DNA of 64,000 bases. Source: Sphingopyxis macrogoltabida (GTDB lineage: Bacteria; Pseudomonadota; Alphaproteobacteria; Sphingomonadales; Sphingomonadaceae). This document shows positions 52,966-63,972 of this stretch, piece by piece (positions within the stretch are counted from its first letter, which is position 1; each line of letters begins with the position of its first letter). The DNA lies in assembly GCF_001307295.1 (NCBI RefSeq), contig NZ_CP012700.1, positions 4,343,001-4,407,000 of the forward strand. Reading direction: 5' to 3'. Made by a program: the position numbers and the translations under genes. The notes below the pieces were generated by a model. That model was not told the DNA's origin. It searched no databases and worked only from the letters and a program-made list of their open reading frames with translations.

Positions 52966-53193
52966 CCCGCTCGACCGAAAAGGGCGGTTTGCCGTCCCTT
53001 TCAGTTACAACAGCGCTTGAACATTGCTGGCGCGGATGGAGCCTCCGGAAGATCATTGCGATCCGCCGGGGTCTTTTGCTGTTATCAGGTCGGTCGTTTT
53101 CCGCCGTTTTTGGCGGGTATCGGCCGGAGCTTCATCCACCGCGGTACAGTAACCGTTCGCTCCGATGGGCGGACATTTAAAGGTGAAGCATTC

Positions 53194-53565
53194 ATGCCCA
53201 CGATCAACCAGCTGGTCCGCAAGGGCCGGACTCCCCAGAAGGTGAAGTCCAAGGTCCCGGCGATGGACGCAAACCCGCAAAAGCGCGGCGTTTGCACCCG
53301 TGTCTACACGACGACCCCGAAAAAGCCGAACTCGGCGCTCCGTAAGGTTGCGAAGGTCCGCCTGACCAACCAGCGCGAAGTCATCACCTACATCCCCGGC
53401 GAAGGCCACAACCTCCAGGAACACAGCGTCGTGCTGATCCGCGGCGGTCGTGTCCGCGATCTTCCCGGTGTGCGTTACCACGTCCTGCGCGGCGTGCTCG
53501 ATACGCAGGGTGTGAAGGACCGCAAACAGAGCCGTTCGAAGTACGGCGCGAAGCGTCCGAAGTAA
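53194..53565 (+). CDS. rpsL: 30S ribosomal protein S12
   Basis: The 123-residue protein is in the decoding centre. It has the conserved [18 protein letters not shown] (Lys43 present) and [19 protein letters not shown]. Position 88 is Arg in RVRDLPGV where E. coli has Lys; K88R is a known streptomycin-resistance change in other species. It heads the str operon. A longer frame to 53017 is not coding. Confidence 0.98.
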   Translation: MPTINQLVRKGRTPQKVKSKVPAMDANPQKRGVCTRVYTTTPKKPNSALRKVAKVRLTNQREVITYIPGEGHNLQEHSVVLIRGGRVRDLPGVRYHVLRGVLDTQGVKDRKQSRSKYGAKRPK

Positions 53566-53638
53566 GGACCGCTTTTTCGGCTATTTGATCATCCCTGGCT
53601 GCCTTGGCGCCGGGATGCTGTTGTAAAAGGAATTACCT

Positions 53639-54109
53639 ATGGCTCGTCGTCGTCGTCCCGAACGCCGCGAAATCCTGCCCGATCCCCGTTTTGGGGATGT
53701 CGTGCTGTCGAAATTCATGAACAGCGTCATGCTGGACGGGAAAAAGTCGGTCGCCGAAAGCATCGTTTACGGTGCGCTCGAGTCGGTCGAAGCCCGTGCT
53801 AAGAAGGAACCGCTCGGCGTGTTCCACGAAGCGCTGGCGAACATTCGCCCGAACATCGAAGTCCGCAGCCGCCGCGTCGGCGGTGCGACCTATCAGGTTC
53901 CGGTCGAGGTCCGTCCGGACCGCGCGCAGGCGCTCGCGATCCGCTGGCTGATCACGGCGGCGCGCAACCGCAGCGAAACCACGATGGCCGCACGTCTGTC
54001 GGGCGAGTTGCTCGACGCGTCGAACAACCGTGGCAATGCGGTGAAGAAGCGCGAAGACACGCACCGCATGGCGGAAGCGAACCGCGCTTTCAGCCACTAC
54101 CGCTGGTAA
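53639..54109 (+). CDS. rpsG: 30S ribosomal protein S7
   Basis: The 156-residue protein binds the 3' major domain of 16S rRNA and helps form the exit site. It begins [12 protein letters not shown] and has normal length and the [15 protein letters not shown] beta hairpin. It follows rpsL by 73 bp, in which a GC-rich hairpin (about 53590-53617) can form. Confidence 0.98.
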   Translation: MARRRRPERREILPDPRFGDVVLSKFMNSVMLDGKKSVAESIVYGALESVEARAKKEPLGVFHEALANIRPNIEVRSRRVGGATYQVPVEVRPDRAQALAIRWLITAARNRSETTMAARLSGELLDASNNRGNAVKKREDTHRMAEANRAFSHYRW

Positions 54110-54202
54110 TCGGCGCGACGCTTCGGCGTCTCGCAATCGCAACAAAACTTCCTATATCGGGGGCGGCTCCAAAGGCCTCCCCCCAAATCCAAGGAAAAGA
54201 TC

Positions 54203-56296
54203 ATGGCACGCAGCCATCCGCTCGAACGCTATCGCAATTTCGGTATCATGGCGCACATCGACGCCGGCAAGACCACGACGACCGAGCGAATTCTCTATTA
54301 CACCGGCAAGTCCTACAAGATCGGCGAAGTCCATGACGGCGCCGCCACCATGGACTGGATGGAACAGGAACAGGAACGCGGCATCACGATCACGTCGGCT
54401 GCCACCACGTGCCTGTGGAAGGCCGAAGAGGGCAATGGTCCCGAGCATCGCCTGAACATCATCGACACCCCCGGCCACGTCGACTTCACCATCGAGGTCG
54501 AGCGTAGCTTGCGCGTCCTCGACGGCGCGGTTGCCGCGTTCGACGGCGTCGCCGGCGTCGAGCCGCAGTCGGAAACCGTGTGGCGCCAGGCCGACAAATA
54601 TCGGGTGCCGCGCATGTGCTTCATCAACAAGCTCGATCGCACCGGCGCGAACTTCTATTATTGCGTCCAGACGATCATCGATCGTCTCGGTGCGGTCCCG
54701 GCCGTCCTTTATCTGCCCATCGGTGCGGAATCGGACTTCAAGGGCCTCGTCGACCTCGTCAACGAACGCGCGATCATCTGGAAGGACGAAAGCCTCGGCG
54801 CCGAATTCTTCTATGAAGAAATCCCCGCCGATCTCGTCGACAAGGCTGCCGAATATCGCGAAAAGCTCGTCGAACTCGCCGTCGAACAGGACGACGATGC
54901 GATGGAAGCCTATCTCGAAGGCAACCTGCCCGACGTCGCGACGCTGAAGGCGCTGATCCGCAAGGGTACGCTCGGTCAGGCGTTCGTGCCCGTGCTCTGC
55001 GGCTCGGCGTTCAAGAACAAGGGCGTCCAGACGCTGCTCGACGCGGTCGTCGACTATTTGCCCTCGCCGCTCGACATCGAAGACGTGCAGGGCGTGAACC
55101 CCGACACGAACGAACCCGATTCGCGCGCGACCGCCGACTCGGCGCCGCTGTCGATGCTCGCGTTCAAGATCATGAACGACCCGTTCGTCGGTTCGCTCAC
55201 CTTCGCCCGCATCTATTCGGGTACTCTGACCAAGGGCAGCTACCTGAACTCGGTCAAGGACAAGAAGGAAAAGATCGGCCGTATGCTCCTGATGCACGCG
55301 AACTCGCGTGAGGACATCGAGGAAGCGTTCGCGGGCGACATCGTCGCGCTGGCGGGCCTCAAGGAAACCACCACCGGGGACACGCTCTGCGCCGCCAACG
55401 CGCCGATCATCCTCGAGCGGATGGAATTCCCCGAGCCGGTCATCGAGCTGTCGGTGGAACCGAAGACCAAGGCCGACCAGGAAAAGATGGGCATCGCGCT
55501 CAATCGCCTCGCCGCCGAGGATCCCTCGTTCCGCGTGTCGACCGACCATGAATCGGGCCAGACGATCATCAAGGGCATGGGCGAGCTTCACCTCGACATC
55601 CTCGTCGATCGCATGAAGCGCGAGTTCAAGGTCGAAGCGAACGTCGGCGCGCCGCAGGTGGCGTACCGCGAATCGCTCGCGAAGCCGGTCGACGTCGACT
55701 ACACCCACAAGAAGCAGTCGGGCGGCTCGGGCCAGTTCGGCCGCGTCAAGGTCAGCGTCGCTCCCGGCGAACGCGGCTCGGGCATCACCTTCATCGACGA
55801 GATCAAGGGCGGTAACATCCCGCGCGAATATATCCCGTCGGTCGAAAAGGGCATGCGCGAGTCGGCCGAAAACGGTCACATGATCGGCTTCCCGATCATC
55901 GACTTCGAAATCAAGCTCACGGACGGCGCCTACCACGACGTCGACTCGTCGGCGCTGGCGTTCGAAATCGCGGGCCGTGCGGCGATGCGCGAAGTGGCGG
56001 CGAAGGCCGGCATCAAGCTCCTCGAACCGGTGATGAAGGTCGAAGTCGTGACTCCCGAGGAGTTCATGGGCGACGTGATCGGCGATCTCAACAGCCGCCG
56101 CGGCCAGATCCAGGGCACCGACAGCCGTGGTAATGCCCAGGTGGTTGAAGCGATGGTCCCGCTTGCCAATATGTTCGGGTACGTCAACCAGCTGCGTTCC
56201 TTCACCCAGGGCCGCGCGCAATACTCCATGCAGTTCTCGCACTATGAAGAAGTGCCGAACAACGTGGCCGAAGAAGTGAAGGCCAAGATGGCCTGA
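54203..56296 (+). CDS. fusA: Elongation factor G
   Basis: The 697-residue GTPase moves tRNA and mRNA through the ribosome. Residues 17-24 hold the P-loop [15 protein letters not shown], then [10 protein letters not shown] (switch I) and DTPGHVDFT (G3). It has the five-domain length and C-terminal domain IV residues typical of the family. The antisense frame of similar length is rejected as a mirror of high-GC codons. Confidence 0.98.
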   Translation: MARSHPLERYRNFGIMAHIDAGKTTTTERILYYTGKSYKIGEVHDGAATMDWMEQEQERGITITSAATTCLWKAEEGNGPEHRLNIIDTPGHVDFTIEVERSLRVLDGAVAAFDGVAGVEPQSETVWRQADKYRVPRMCFINKLDRTGANFYYCVQTIIDRLGAVPAVLYLPIGAESDFKGLVDLVNERAIIWKDESLGAEFFYEEIPADLVDKAAEYREKLVELAVEQDDDAMEAYLEGNLPDVATLKALIRKGTLGQAFVPVLCGSAFKNKGVQTLLDAVVDYLPSPLDIEDVQGVNPDTNEPDSRATADSAPLSMLAFKIMNDPFVGSLTFARIYSGTLTKGSYLNSVKDKKEKIGRMLLMHANSREDIEEAFAGDIVALAGLKETTTGDTLCAANAPIILERMEFPEPVIELSVEPKTKADQEKMGIALNRLAAEDPSFRVSTDHESGQTIIKGMGELHLDILVDRMKREFKVEANVGAPQVAYRESLAKPVDVDYTHKKQSGGSGQFGRVKVSVAPGERGSGITFIDEIKGGNIPREYIPSVEKGMRESAENGHMIGFPIIDFEIKLTDGAYHDVDSSALAFEIAGRAAMREVAAKAGIKLLEPVMKVEVVTPEEFMGDVIGDLNSRRGQIQGTDSRGNAQVVEAMVPLANMFGYVNQLRSFTQGRAQYSMQFSHYEEVPNNVAEEVKAKMA

Positions 56297-56305
56297 CGGG
56301 TTGCA

Positions 56306-56330
56306 GCCGCGCGGACTTGCGCCGCGCGGC
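56306..56330 (+). other. Hairpin between fusA and tuf
   Basis: A 9-bp stem, GCCGCGCGG with CCGCGCGGC, and a 7-base loop lie just after the fusA stop. It lacks a T tract, so it is more likely an mRNA-processing or stability element than a terminator. Confidence 0.45.
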
Positions 56331-56414
56331 AAGACCCTCTAAGGGCGGCGCCTGATTCAGCAGGCTCGTCCACGACTGATCAACGCAAACACTGAACAAG
56401 AAGGTTATACCATC

Positions 56415-57608
56415 ATGGCCAAGGCTAAATTTGAGCGGACGAAGCCGCACTGCAACATCGGCACCATCGGTCACGTCGACCATGGCAAGACCTCGCTGAC
56501 CGCGGCGATCACCAAGGTGCTCGCCGAAAACGTCGCCGGCAACGCGGCTGTCGATTTCGCGAACATCGACAAGGCTCCCGAAGAGCGCGAGCGCGGCATC
56601 ACCATTTCGACCGCCCACGTCGAATATGAAACCGAAGGCCGCCACTATGCGCACGTCGACTGCCCGGGTCACGCCGACTATGTGAAGAACATGATCACCG
56701 GTGCCGCCCAGATGGACGGCGCGATCCTCGTCGTGTCGGCCGCTGACGGCCCGATGCCGCAGACCAAGGAGCACATCCTGCTCGCGAAGCAGGTCGGCGT
56801 TCCGACGATGGTCGTGTTCCTCAACAAGGTCGACCAGCTCGACGATCCCGAACTGCTCGAGCTCGTCGAACTCGAAATCCGCGAAGAACTTTCGAAGCGC
56901 GACTTCGACGGCGATAACATTCCGATCATCGCCGGTTCGGCGCTCGCCGCGCTGGAAAGCCGCGACGACAACATCGGCAAGGACGCGATCCTGAAGCTGA
57001 TGGCGGCCGTCGACGAGTGGATCCCGCAGCCGGAACGTCCGCTCGACAAGCCCTTCCTCATGCCGATCGAAGACGTGTTCTCGATCTCGGGCCGTGGTAC
57101 GGTTGTCACCGGTCGCGTCGAAACCGGGATCGTCAAGGTTGGTGAAGAAGTCGAGATCGTCGGCATCAAGGACACCAAGAAGACCGTCGTCACCGGCGTC
57201 GAAATGTTCCGCAAGCTGCTCGACCAGGGCCAGGCCGGCGACAACATCGGTGCGCTGATCCGCGGCGTCGGCCGTGAAGAAGTCGAGCGTGGCCAGGTTC
57301 TGGCGAAGCCCGGCTCGATCACGCCGCACACCGAGTTCACCTCGGAAGTGTACGTCCTGTCGAAGGACGAAGGCGGCCGTCACACGCCGTTCTTCGCGAA
57401 CTATCGTCCGCAGTTCTACTTCCGCACCACCGACGTCACCGGCGAGGTCATCCTCCCCGAGGGCACCGAGATGGTCATGCCGGGCGACAACGTCCAGCTG
57501 TCGGTCAAGCTGATCGCCCCGATCGCCATGGACCCGGGTCTGCGCTTCGCAATTCGCGAAGGCGGCCGCACGGTCGGCGCAGGGGTTGTCGCAACGATCA
57601 CAAAGTAA
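56415..57608 (+). CDS. tuf: Elongation factor Tu
   Basis: The 397-residue GTPase carries aminoacyl-tRNA to the ribosome. It begins [26 protein letters not shown] with the G1 P-loop at about 19-26, DCPGHADYV (G3) and NKVDQ (G4), plus the beta-barrel domains 2 and 3. Normal length. Whether a second tuf exists elsewhere is not visible here. Confidence 0.98.
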   Translation: MAKAKFERTKPHCNIGTIGHVDHGKTSLTAAITKVLAENVAGNAAVDFANIDKAPEERERGITISTAHVEYETEGRHYAHVDCPGHADYVKNMITGAAQMDGAILVVSAADGPMPQTKEHILLAKQVGVPTMVVFLNKVDQLDDPELLELVELEIREELSKRDFDGDNIPIIAGSALAALESRDDNIGKDAILKLMAAVDEWIPQPERPLDKPFLMPIEDVFSISGRGTVVTGRVETGIVKVGEEVEIVGIKDTKKTVVTGVEMFRKLLDQGQAGDNIGALIRGVGREEVERGQVLAKPGSITPHTEFTSEVYVLSKDEGGRHTPFFANYRPQFYFRTTDVTGEVILPEGTEMVMPGDNVQLSVKLIAPIAMDPGLRFAIREGGRTVGAGVVATITK

Positions 57609-57619
57609 TATAGGGCCGC

Positions 57620-57652
57620 GAGCCGCGCGATTCGGACTGATTCGCGCGGCTC
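57620..57652 (+). terminator. Hairpin after tuf, possible terminator/attenuator before the S10 operon
   Basis: A perfect 11-bp stem, GAGCCGCGCGA with its complement, and an 11-base loop are followed by a short TTTTT run 13 bp later (57664-57669). It ends the tuf transcript partly; more hairpins with ACCGGC/GCCGGT follow before rpsJ. Confidence 0.5.
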
Positions 57653-57755
57653 GTAGCTTAAAGGTTTTTGATGGCCGGACCGGCTTCCTGATGGGGGCCG
57701 GTACAGGCCATTTCGGCTCTTTCGCATCGTTAGACGGGATTCGACTGGAACAGTC

Positions 57756-58067
57756 ATGGAAACGCAGAATATTCGCATTCGCCTGAAGGCCTTTGATCAC
57801 CGCGTGCTCGATCAGGCCACCACCGACATTGCCGATACGGCTCGCCGTACCGGAGCGCTTATTCGCGGCCCGATCCCGCTTCCGACGCGTATTGAAAAAT
57901 TCACCGTGAACCGCGGTCCGCATGTCGACAAAAAGTCGCGCGAGCAGTTCGAGGTGCGTACCCACAAGCGGCTGCTCGACATCGTGCAGCCCACCCCGCA
58001 GACGGTCGACGCGCTGATGAAGCTCGACCTTGCTGCCGGCGTGAACGTCGAAATCAAGCTGGCGTAA
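57756..58067 (+). CDS. rpsJ: 30S ribosomal protein S10 / NusE
   Basis: The 103-residue protein is a ribosomal component and NusB partner in antitermination. Its start is [16 protein letters not shown], with [29 protein letters not shown] as the typical loop (57870-57960). It is separated from tuf by a 147-bp leader and from rplC by an unusually long, structured 275-bp gap. Confidence 0.98.
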   Translation: METQNIRIRLKAFDHRVLDQATTDIADTARRTGALIRGPIPLPTRIEKFTVNRGPHVDKKSREQFEVRTHKRLLDIVQPTPQTVDALMKLDLAAGVNVEIKLA

Positions 58068-58144
58068 GCCAGCATGCCCCGCGAGAGCGGGGCCTCTATC
58101 GGCAGGACGGTTCGCCGCCTGCATCACGATAGGGTGGATACCGC

Positions 58145-58317
58145 CGGACCGCCTCTTCGGAGGCATCATGGTCCGGGCTGCGTCCCCCGTCTCGCCGCTT
58201 CTCCTTCGGGATGGCGGCACCTCAGCCCGGACGGGGCGATGCATCGAAATTTCGGGCTGGGAGGGTTCCGTCGAGACGTGTCTCGATGGGTCCCGCAAGC
58301 CGTGCGGAATGGTCCGC
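58145..58317 (+). promoter_or_regulatory. Structured leader before rplC with several hairpins
   Basis: At least four hairpins occur. CGGACC/GGTCCG encloses GCCTC-TTCG-GAGGC (58145-58175). GCCGC/GCGGC lies at 58194-58218, with a TCC-TTCG-GGA inside. TCGAGAC/GTCTCGA is at 58271-58286 and GCGGA/TCCGC at 58304-58317. GAGGAG follows 9 bp before the rplC start. In many bacteria rpsJ and rplC are much closer. It may regulate the operon; no known riboswitch is recognised. Confidence 0.5.
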
Positions 58318-58342
58318 CCGGCCTCTGTTGAGGAGTATGATC

Positions 58343-59116
58343 ATGCGTACTGGCGTGATCGCGAAGAAAATGGGGATGACCCGCCTGTTTCAGGACGACG
58401 GCCGCCACGTGCCCGTCACCGTCCTGAGCCTCGAAGGCTGCCAGGTCGTCTCCGTGCGCGATAAAGAACGTGACGGCTATGTGGCCGTTCAGCTCGGTGC
58501 TGGCTCGGCCAAGGCGAAGAACGTCGCCAAGCCGCAGCGCGGTGCCTATGGCAAGGCCGAAGTCGAGCCCAAGGCGAAGCTCGTCGAATTCCGCGTCGCC
58601 GACGACGCGACGCTCGACGTCGGCGCCGAACTGTCGGCCGACCACTTCGTTGCCGGCCAGATCGTCGACATCCAGGGCGTGACCCAGGGCAAGGGCTTTG
58701 CCGGTGCGATGAAGCGTTGGGGTTTCGGTGGTATGCGCGCGACCCACGGTGTTTCGATCAGCCACCGTGCGCATGGTTCAACCGGTAACCGTCAGGATCC
58801 GGGCCGCGTCTTCAAGAACAAGAAGATGGCCGGCCACATGGGCGCCCGCAACCGCACCCAGCAGAATCTCGAAATCGTCCGCACCGACGTCGAGCGCGGC
58901 CTTCTCTTCGTCAAGGGCTCGGTCCCTGGCTCGAAGGGCGGCTGGCTGCTCGTTCGCGATGCGGTGAAGCTGCCGCGCCACCCCGAAGCCCCCTATCCGG
59001 CGGGCATCAAGAGCGCGGCCAACAGCAACGAAGCCCCGGCTGACGCGCCGGTCGAAACGCCGGTCGAAGAGACCGTCGTCGACACCGCGGCCACCGACGG
59101 CGCACAGGAGTCCTGA
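58343..59116 (+). CDS. rplC: 50S ribosomal protein L3
   Basis: The 257-residue protein nucleates 50S assembly. It starts [20 protein letters not shown] and has the peptidyl-transferase-reaching loop [24 protein letters not shown]. The C-terminal 40 residues (after AGIKSAANS) form an acidic, Glu/Ala/Thr-rich tail beyond the core fold, as in other alphaproteobacteria. The start has GAGGAG upstream; the longer frame is not used. Confidence 0.98.
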   Translation: MRTGVIAKKMGMTRLFQDDGRHVPVTVLSLEGCQVVSVRDKERDGYVAVQLGAGSAKAKNVAKPQRGAYGKAEVEPKAKLVEFRVADDATLDVGAELSADHFVAGQIVDIQGVTQGKGFAGAMKRWGFGGMRATHGVSISHRAHGSTGNRQDPGRVFKNKKMAGHMGARNRTQQNLEIVRTDVERGLLFVKGSVPGSKGGWLLVRDAVKLPRHPEAPYPAGIKSAANSNEAPADAPVETPVEETVVDTAATDGAQES

Positions 59117-59118
59117 TC

Positions 59119-59745
59119 ATGAAGGTCAAGGTACAGACCCTCGATGGCAAGGCTGGCGCCGACATCGACCTTAACGACGACGTCTTCGGCGTCGATGCGC
59201 GCGCAGACATCCTGCACCGCGTCGTGGCCTGGCAGCTCGAAAAGCGCCGCGGTCCGGCTCGCGCCGCCCGCGAACGCAGCGATGTGTCGCGCACCGGCAA
59301 GAAGTTCGGTCGCCAGAAGGGCGGCGGTACGGCTCGTCACGGTGACCGCAAGGCGCCGATCTTCATCGGCGGCGGCAAGGCGCACGGCCCGCGGGCCCGC
59401 ACCTTCGGCCACTCGCTGAACAAGAAGATCCGCACCCTCGGCCTGAAGATGGCGCTGAGCGACAAGGCGAAGGGCGGCAAGCTCGTCGTTCTCGACACGC
59501 TCGAGCTCAAGGACGCGAAGACCAAGGCGCTTGCCGGCAAGCTCGGCAAGATGGAACTCGGCAACCGTGCGCTCTTCATCGACGGTGACGCGGTGCACGC
59601 AAGCTTCGCCATGGCCTCGGCCAACCTCATCGGTGTCGACGCACTGCCGGCCATCGGCGCCAACGTCTATGACATCATCCGTGCCGACACGCTGGTCCTG
59701 ACCCGCGCGGCGGTCGAAAAGCTGGAGGCCCGCTGCAATGGCTAA
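59119..59745 (+). CDS. rplD: 50S ribosomal protein L4
   Basis: The 208-residue protein lines the exit tunnel. [34 protein letters not shown] is the extended loop. The start is 2 bp after rplC and its end overlaps rplW by 8 bp. In E. coli L4 autoregulates the S10 operon, but the leader there is upstream of rpsJ. Confidence 0.98.
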   Translation: MKVKVQTLDGKAGADIDLNDDVFGVDARADILHRVVAWQLEKRRGPARAARERSDVSRTGKKFGRQKGGGTARHGDRKAPIFIGGGKAHGPRARTFGHSLNKKIRTLGLKMALSDKAKGGKLVVLDTLELKDAKTKALAGKLGKMELGNRALFIDGDAVHASFAMASANLIGVDALPAIGANVYDIIRADTLVLTRAAVEKLEARCNG

Positions 59746-60046
59746 GGCAAAAACAGTCGACGCGCGTCACTATGACGTGATCCTCGCGCCGGTGATCACC
59801 GAAAAGTCGACGCTGCTCAGCGAAAACGACGCGGTGGTGTTCAAGGTCGCGAACGACGCGACCAAGCCCGCGATCAAGGCCGCCGTCGAGGCGCTGTTCG
59901 ATGTCAAGGTGGTCAGCGTCAACACGCTCGTCACCAAGGGCAAGACCAAGCGCTGGAAGGGCAAGCCCTACACCCGCAGCGACGTGAAGAAGGCGATCGT
60001 TCGCCTGGCCGCCGGCCAGTCGATCGACGTCACGACCGGCGTCTGA
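59738..60046 (+). CDS. rplW: 50S ribosomal protein L23
   Basis: The 102-residue protein is a docking site for trigger factor and SRP at the tunnel exit. [17 protein letters not shown] is the conserved start and [21 protein letters not shown] the C-terminal part. It overlaps rplD and lies 21 bp before rplB. Confidence 0.98.
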   Translation: MAKAKTVDARHYDVILAPVITEKSTLLSENDAVVFKVANDATKPAIKAAVEALFDVKVVSVNTLVTKGKTKRWKGKPYTRSDVKKAIVRLAAGQSIDVTTGV

Positions 60047-60067
60047 TTGTAGGAAGAGGCAGAGAAA

Positions 60068-60904
60068 ATGGCACTTAAATCCTATAATCCGACCAGCCCC
60101 GCGCAGCGCGGCCTGATCCTCGTCGACAAGTCGTCGCTGTGGAAGGGCAAGCCCGTCAAGGCGCTGACCGAAGGCAAGCGCAAGACCGGTGGCCGCAACA
60201 ACAAGGGTCATGTGACCTCGCGCGGTATCGCCGGCGGCCACAAGCAGAAGTACCGCTTCATCGACTTCAAGCGTCGCAAGTGGGACATGCCGGCCACCGT
60301 CGAGCGTCTGGAATATGACCCCAACCGCACGGCATTCATCGCTCTCGTCAAGTACGAAGACGGTGAGCAGACCTACATCCTCGCGCCGCAGCGTCTGGCC
60401 GTCGGCGACACCGTCGTCGCCGGCAAGAAGACCGACGTGAAGCCGGGCAATGCTATGGAACTGTCGCAGATGCCGGTCGGCACGATCGTCCACAACATCG
60501 AGATGAAGCCGGGCAAGGGCGGCCAGATCGCCCGTTCGGCCGGCACCTATGCGCAGGTCGTCGGTCGTGATCGCGGTCTCGTCATCGTGCGTCTCGGTTC
60601 GGGCGAGCAGCGTTACATCCGCGGCGAGTGCATGGGCACGGTCGGTGCGGTGTCGAACCCCGACAACCAGAACACCAACCTGGGCAAGGCCGGCCGCAAT
60701 CGCTGGCTCGGCAAGCGTCCGCTGACCCGCGGCGTCGCCAAGAACCCGGTCGACCACCCGCACGGCGGTGGTGAAGGCCGCACCTCGGGTGGCCGTCATC
60801 CGGTTACCCCGTGGGGCAAGCCGACCAAGGGTGCCCGCACGCGCCACAACAAGTCGACCGACAATATGATCATCCGGTCGCGTCACGCGAAGAAGAAGAG
60901 GTAA
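60068..60904 (+). CDS. rplB: 50S ribosomal protein L2
   Basis: The 278-residue protein helps build the peptidyl-transferase centre. The C-terminal [13 protein letters not shown] with the essential His and [22 protein letters not shown] near the N-terminus are intact. The length is normal. It ends 3 bp before rpsS. Confidence 0.98.
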   Translation: MALKSYNPTSPAQRGLILVDKSSLWKGKPVKALTEGKRKTGGRNNKGHVTSRGIAGGHKQKYRFIDFKRRKWDMPATVERLEYDPNRTAFIALVKYEDGEQTYILAPQRLAVGDTVVAGKKTDVKPGNAMELSQMPVGTIVHNIEMKPGKGGQIARSAGTYAQVVGRDRGLVIVRLGSGEQRYIRGECMGTVGAVSNPDNQNTNLGKAGRNRWLGKRPLTRGVAKNPVDHPHGGGEGRTSGGRHPVTPWGKPTKGARTRHNKSTDNMIIRSRHAKKKR

Positions 60905-60907
60905 GCC

Positions 60908-61183
60908 ATGGCTCGCTCGGTCTGGAAGGGTCCGTTCGTCGACCTTCATCTCCTCAAGAAAGCCGAAACGGCCCAGGACGGCGGCAGCTCTGCCCCGATC
61001 AAGACCTGGTCGCGTCGGTCCACCATCCTGCCGCAGTTCGTCGGGCTGACCTTCAACGTCTACAACGGCCGCAAGTTCGTGCCGGTGTCGGTCAATGAAG
61101 ACATGGTCGGCATGAAGCTGGGTGAATTTGCGCCGACGCGCTTCTTCCCCGGTCACGCGGCCGACAAGAAGGGCAAACGCTAA
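60908..61183 (+). CDS. rpsS: 30S ribosomal protein S19
   Basis: The 91-residue protein binds the 16S 3' domain with S13. It opens [18 protein letters not shown] and contains [26 protein letters not shown]. The stop shares one base with the rplV start. Confidence 0.98.
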   Translation: MARSVWKGPFVDLHLLKKAETAQDGGSSAPIKTWSRRSTILPQFVGLTFNVYNGRKFVPVSVNEDMVGMKLGEFAPTRFFPGHAADKKGKR

Positions 61184-61563
61184 TGGGCAAGGAAAAGTCC
61201 CCCCGTCGCGTTGCCGATAACGAGGCTCTCTCGGTCGGCACGCAGATTCGCGGCTCGGCGCAGAAGCTGAACCTCGTCGCCGCGCTGATCCGCGGCCGCA
61301 AGGTCGAAGACGCGATGAACGTCCTCGCTTTCTCGAAGAAGGCGATGGCCGTCGACGTGCGCAAGGTTCTCGCCAGCGCCGTCGCCAATGCGGAAAACAA
61401 CCACAACCTCGACGTTGACGCGCTGGTCGTCAAGGAAGCGAGCGTGGGCAAGTCGATCTCGATGAAGCGCTGGCACGCTCGCGGCCGCGGCAAGTCGACC
61501 CGGATCGTCAAGCCGTTCAGCCGCATCCGCATTGTCGTGCGCGAACAGGAAGAAGAGGCGTAA
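61183..61563 (+). CDS. rplV: 50S ribosomal protein L22
   Basis: The 126-residue protein reaches the exit tunnel; its hairpin [19 protein letters not shown] is near the C-terminus. The first ATG overlaps the S19 stop by one base. Its stop abuts the rpsC start (1-bp gap). Confidence 0.98.
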   Translation: MGKEKSPRRVADNEALSVGTQIRGSAQKLNLVAALIRGRKVEDAMNVLAFSKKAMAVDVRKVLASAVANAENNHNLDVDALVVKEASVGKSISMKRWHARGRGKSTRIVKPFSRIRIVVREQEEEA

Positions 61564-61564
61564 G

Positions 61565-62272
61565 ATGGGCCAGAAGAGCAATCCGATCGGCCTGCGCCTG
61601 CAGGTCAACCGCACCTGGGACAGCCGCTGGTTCGCCGAAGGCCAGGACTATGGCCGCATGCTTGTCGAGGATCTGAAGATCCGCAAGTTCGTGTTCAAGC
61701 ACCTGCCGCAGGCCGCGATCTCGAAGGTCGTGATAGAACGTCCGGCGAAGCTGTGCCGCGTGTCGATCTATGCCGCCCGTCCGGGCGTCATCATCGGCAA
61801 GAAGGGCGCCGACATCGAAAAGCTGCGCAAGCAGCTCGGTGCGATGACGGGCAGCGACGTGTCGCTGAACATCGTCGAGATCCGCAAGCCCGAAGTCGAC
61901 GCCAAGCTCGTCGGCCAGGGTATTGCCGACCAGCTCGAGCGCCGCGTCGCGTTCCGCCGCGCCATGAAGCGCGCCGTCCAGTCGGCGATGCGCCTCGGTG
62001 CCGAGGGCATCCGCATCAACTGCGCCGGCCGTCTCGGCGGCGCGGAAATCGCGCGCACCGAATGGTATCGCGAAGGCCGGGTGCCGCTGCACACGCTGCG
62101 CGCCAATGTCGACTATGCCGAGGCCGAAGCCCACACCGCCTATGGCGTGTGCGGGATCAAGGTCTGGATCTTCAAGGGTGAAATCCTTGGTCACGACCCG
62201 ATGGCGACCGACCGTCTGATGCTCGATGCGCAGACGACCGGTGTCCGTCCGGCCCGTGAAGATCGCCGCTAA
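61565..62272 (+). CDS. rpsC: 30S ribosomal protein S3
   Basis: The 235-residue protein forms the mRNA entry site. [22 protein letters not shown] is the start and [16 protein letters not shown] the KH-domain GxxG loop. The C-terminal domain (about 110-210) is complete. Normal length. It lies 11 bp before rplP. Confidence 0.98.
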   Translation: MGQKSNPIGLRLQVNRTWDSRWFAEGQDYGRMLVEDLKIRKFVFKHLPQAAISKVVIERPAKLCRVSIYAARPGVIIGKKGADIEKLRKQLGAMTGSDVSLNIVEIRKPEVDAKLVGQGIADQLERRVAFRRAMKRAVQSAMRLGAEGIRINCAGRLGGAEIARTEWYREGRVPLHTLRANVDYAEAEAHTAYGVCGIKVWIFKGEILGHDPMATDRLMLDAQTTGVRPAREDRR

Positions 62273-62283
62273 GGACTGCTGAG

Positions 62284-62715
62284 ATGCTGCAACCGAAAAA
62301 AACCAAGTTCCGCAAGGCTTTCAAGGGCCGCATCCATGGCAATGCCAAGGGCGGTACCAGCCTGAACTTCGGCTCCTACGGGCTGAAGGCGATGGAACCC
62401 GAGCGCATCACCGCGCGCCAGATCGAAGCGGCCCGCCGCGCGATCAGCCGTGCGATCAAGCGTCAGGGTCGCCTCTGGATCCGTGTTTTCCCCGACGTTC
62501 CCGTGTCGTCGAAGCCTGCCGAAGTCCGCATGGGTAAGGGCAAGGGTTCGCCGGAATTCTGGGCCGCGCGCGTGAAGCCGGGTCGCATCCTGTTCGAACT
62601 CGACGGCGTTCCGGGCCCCGTGGCCGCGCTGGCGTTCGAACGCGCCGCGATGAAGCTGCCGATCAAGACGAAGGTTATCGCCCGCCTCGGCGATACCTCG
62701 CACCTGGAGGGTTAA
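62284..62715 (+). CDS. rplP: 50S ribosomal protein L16
   Basis: The 143-residue protein binds near the peptidyl-transferase centre and 5S r[27 protein letters not shown] is the start, and [24 protein letters not shown] the conserved loop. It lies 4 bp before rpmC. Confidence 0.98.
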   Translation: MLQPKKTKFRKAFKGRIHGNAKGGTSLNFGSYGLKAMEPERITARQIEAARRAISRAIKRQGRLWIRVFPDVPVSSKPAEVRMGKGKGSPEFWAARVKPGRILFELDGVPGPVAALAFERAAMKLPIKTKVIARLGDTSHLEG

Positions 62716-62719
62716 GGAC

Positions 62720-62923
62720 ATGGCCAAGACCGAAGATTTCAAGGCCAAGACCGACGACCAGCTCGCCGAACAGCTTGGCGAACTGAAGCGCGAGGCGTTC
62801 AACCTCCGCTTCCAGGCGGCCACCGGCCAGCTTGAAAAGGCCTCGCGCGTCAAGGAAGTGCGGCGCTCGATCGCCCGCATCAAGACGCAGCAGACCGAGC
62901 GTTCGCGCTCGGCCGCGAAGTAA
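62720..62923 (+). CDS. rpmC: 50S ribosomal protein L29
   Basis: The 67-residue two-helix protein at the tunnel exit has [19 protein letters not shown] and [11 protein letters not shown] as the two helices. The length is normal. It follows rplP closely. Confidence 0.97.
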   Translation: MAKTEDFKAKTDDQLAEQLGELKREAFNLRFQAATGQLEKASRVKEVRRSIARIKTQQTERSRSAAK

Positions 62924-62934
62924 GGAGACTATCG

Positions 62935-63225
62935 ATGCCGAAGCGCATTCTGACCGGCACGGTGGTGTCCGACAAGGGCGACAAGACCGTCGTGGTGAAG
63001 GTCGAACGGAAGGTGAAGCACCCTCTGTACGGCAAGATCATCCGCCGCTCGAAAAAATATCACGCCCACGATGAAGACAACGCCATCAAGGCTGGCGAAA
63101 CCGTCCGCATCGAGGAAACGAAGCCGATTTCGAAGCTGAAGACCTGGAAGGTGCTCGACAAGGTCGACACCCACAGCAAGCCCAAGGGCGCTGCCCCGGC
63201 TGCTCCCGCCGCGGCCGAAGGCTAA
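62935..63225 (+). CDS. rpsQ: 30S ribosomal protein S17
   Basis: The 96-residue protein has the OB-fold with [26 protein letters not shown] and the usual SKKYHAHDE loop. The C-terminal [15 protein letters not shown] tail is a short, disordered Ala/Pro extension seen in some alphaproteobacteria. A 58-bp gap follows. Confidence 0.98.
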   Translation: MPKRILTGTVVSDKGDKTVVVKVERKVKHPLYGKIIRRSKKYHAHDEDNAIKAGETVRIEETKPISKLKTWKVLDKVDTHSKPKGAAPAAPAAAEG

Positions 63226-63283
63226 AGAGTTTCACGGAACCGCCGGGGTGCCCCGGTAGGCCAAGGAAGAAGGAAATGCATCG

Positions 63284-63652
63284 ATGATCCAGATGCAGTC
63301 ACAATTGGAAGTCGCCGACAACAGCGGCGCGAAGCGCGTCCAGTGCATCAAGGTGCTTGGCGGCTCGAAGCGTCGTACGGCCGGCGTCGGCGACGTTATC
63401 GTCGTGTCGATCAAGGAAGCGCAGCCGCGCGGCAAGGTGAAGAAGGGCGACGTGCATCGCGCCGTCATCGTCCGCACCGCGAAGGATGTGCGCCGCGCCG
63501 ACGGTTCGGTGATCCGTTTCGACAGCAACGCCGCCGTGCTCGTCAACAAGAACGAGGAACCGATCGGCACCCGTATCTTCGGCCCCGTCGTCCGCGAACT
63601 CCGCGGCAAGGGCTATATGAAGATCATCAGCCTGGCGCCGGAGGTGCTCTGA
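63284..63652 (+). CDS. rplN: 50S ribosomal protein L14
   Basis: The 122-residue protein binds 23S domain IV and inter-subunit bridges. [27 protein letters not shown] is the start and the C-terminal [11 protein letters not shown] the end. The gap to rpsQ, 58 bp, is the largest inside this part of the cluster. Confidence 0.98.
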   Translation: MIQMQSQLEVADNSGAKRVQCIKVLGGSKRRTAGVGDVIVVSIKEAQPRGKVKKGDVHRAVIVRTAKDVRRADGSVIRFDSNAAVLVNKNEEPIGTRIFGPVVRELRGKGYMKIISLAPEVL

Positions 63653-63654
63653 CC

Positions 63655-63972
63655 ATGGCGAACAAGATCAAGAAGGGTGACACGGTCGTCGTCCTGTCCG
63701 GCAAGGACAAGGGCAAGACCGGCGAAGTGACGCAGAGCCTGCCGAAGGATGGCAAGGTCGTCGTCGCTGGCGTCAATGTCATCACCCGCCACCGCAAGCC
63801 GAACCAGCAAAATCCGCAGGGCGGCCTCGAGCGCAAGGAAGCGCCGCTGTTCGCGAGCAAGGTCGCGCTGGCCGATCCCAAGACCGGCAAGCCGACGCGC
63901 GTTCGTTTTGAAACCAAGGACGGCAAGAAGGTCCGCGTGGCCGTGAAGTCCGGGGAGACGATCAATGGCTGA
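63655..63972 (+). CDS. rplX: 50S ribosomal protein L24
   Basis: The 105-residue protein is an early assembly factor. [21 protein letters not shown] is the KOW motif and [11 protein letters not shown] the conserved loop. It starts 2 bp after rplN stop and overlaps rplE by 8 bp. Confidence 0.97.
   Translation: MANKIKKGDTVVVLSGKDKGKTGEVTQSLPKDGKVVVAGVNVITRHRKPNQQNPQGGLERKEAPLFASKVALADPKTGKPTRVRFETKDGKKVRVAVKSGETING

Noticed and set aside
54152..56332. Long minus-strand open frame antisense to fusA
   Set aside because: It is an exact shadow of EF-G codons (frame of high GC third positions); no motif is present.
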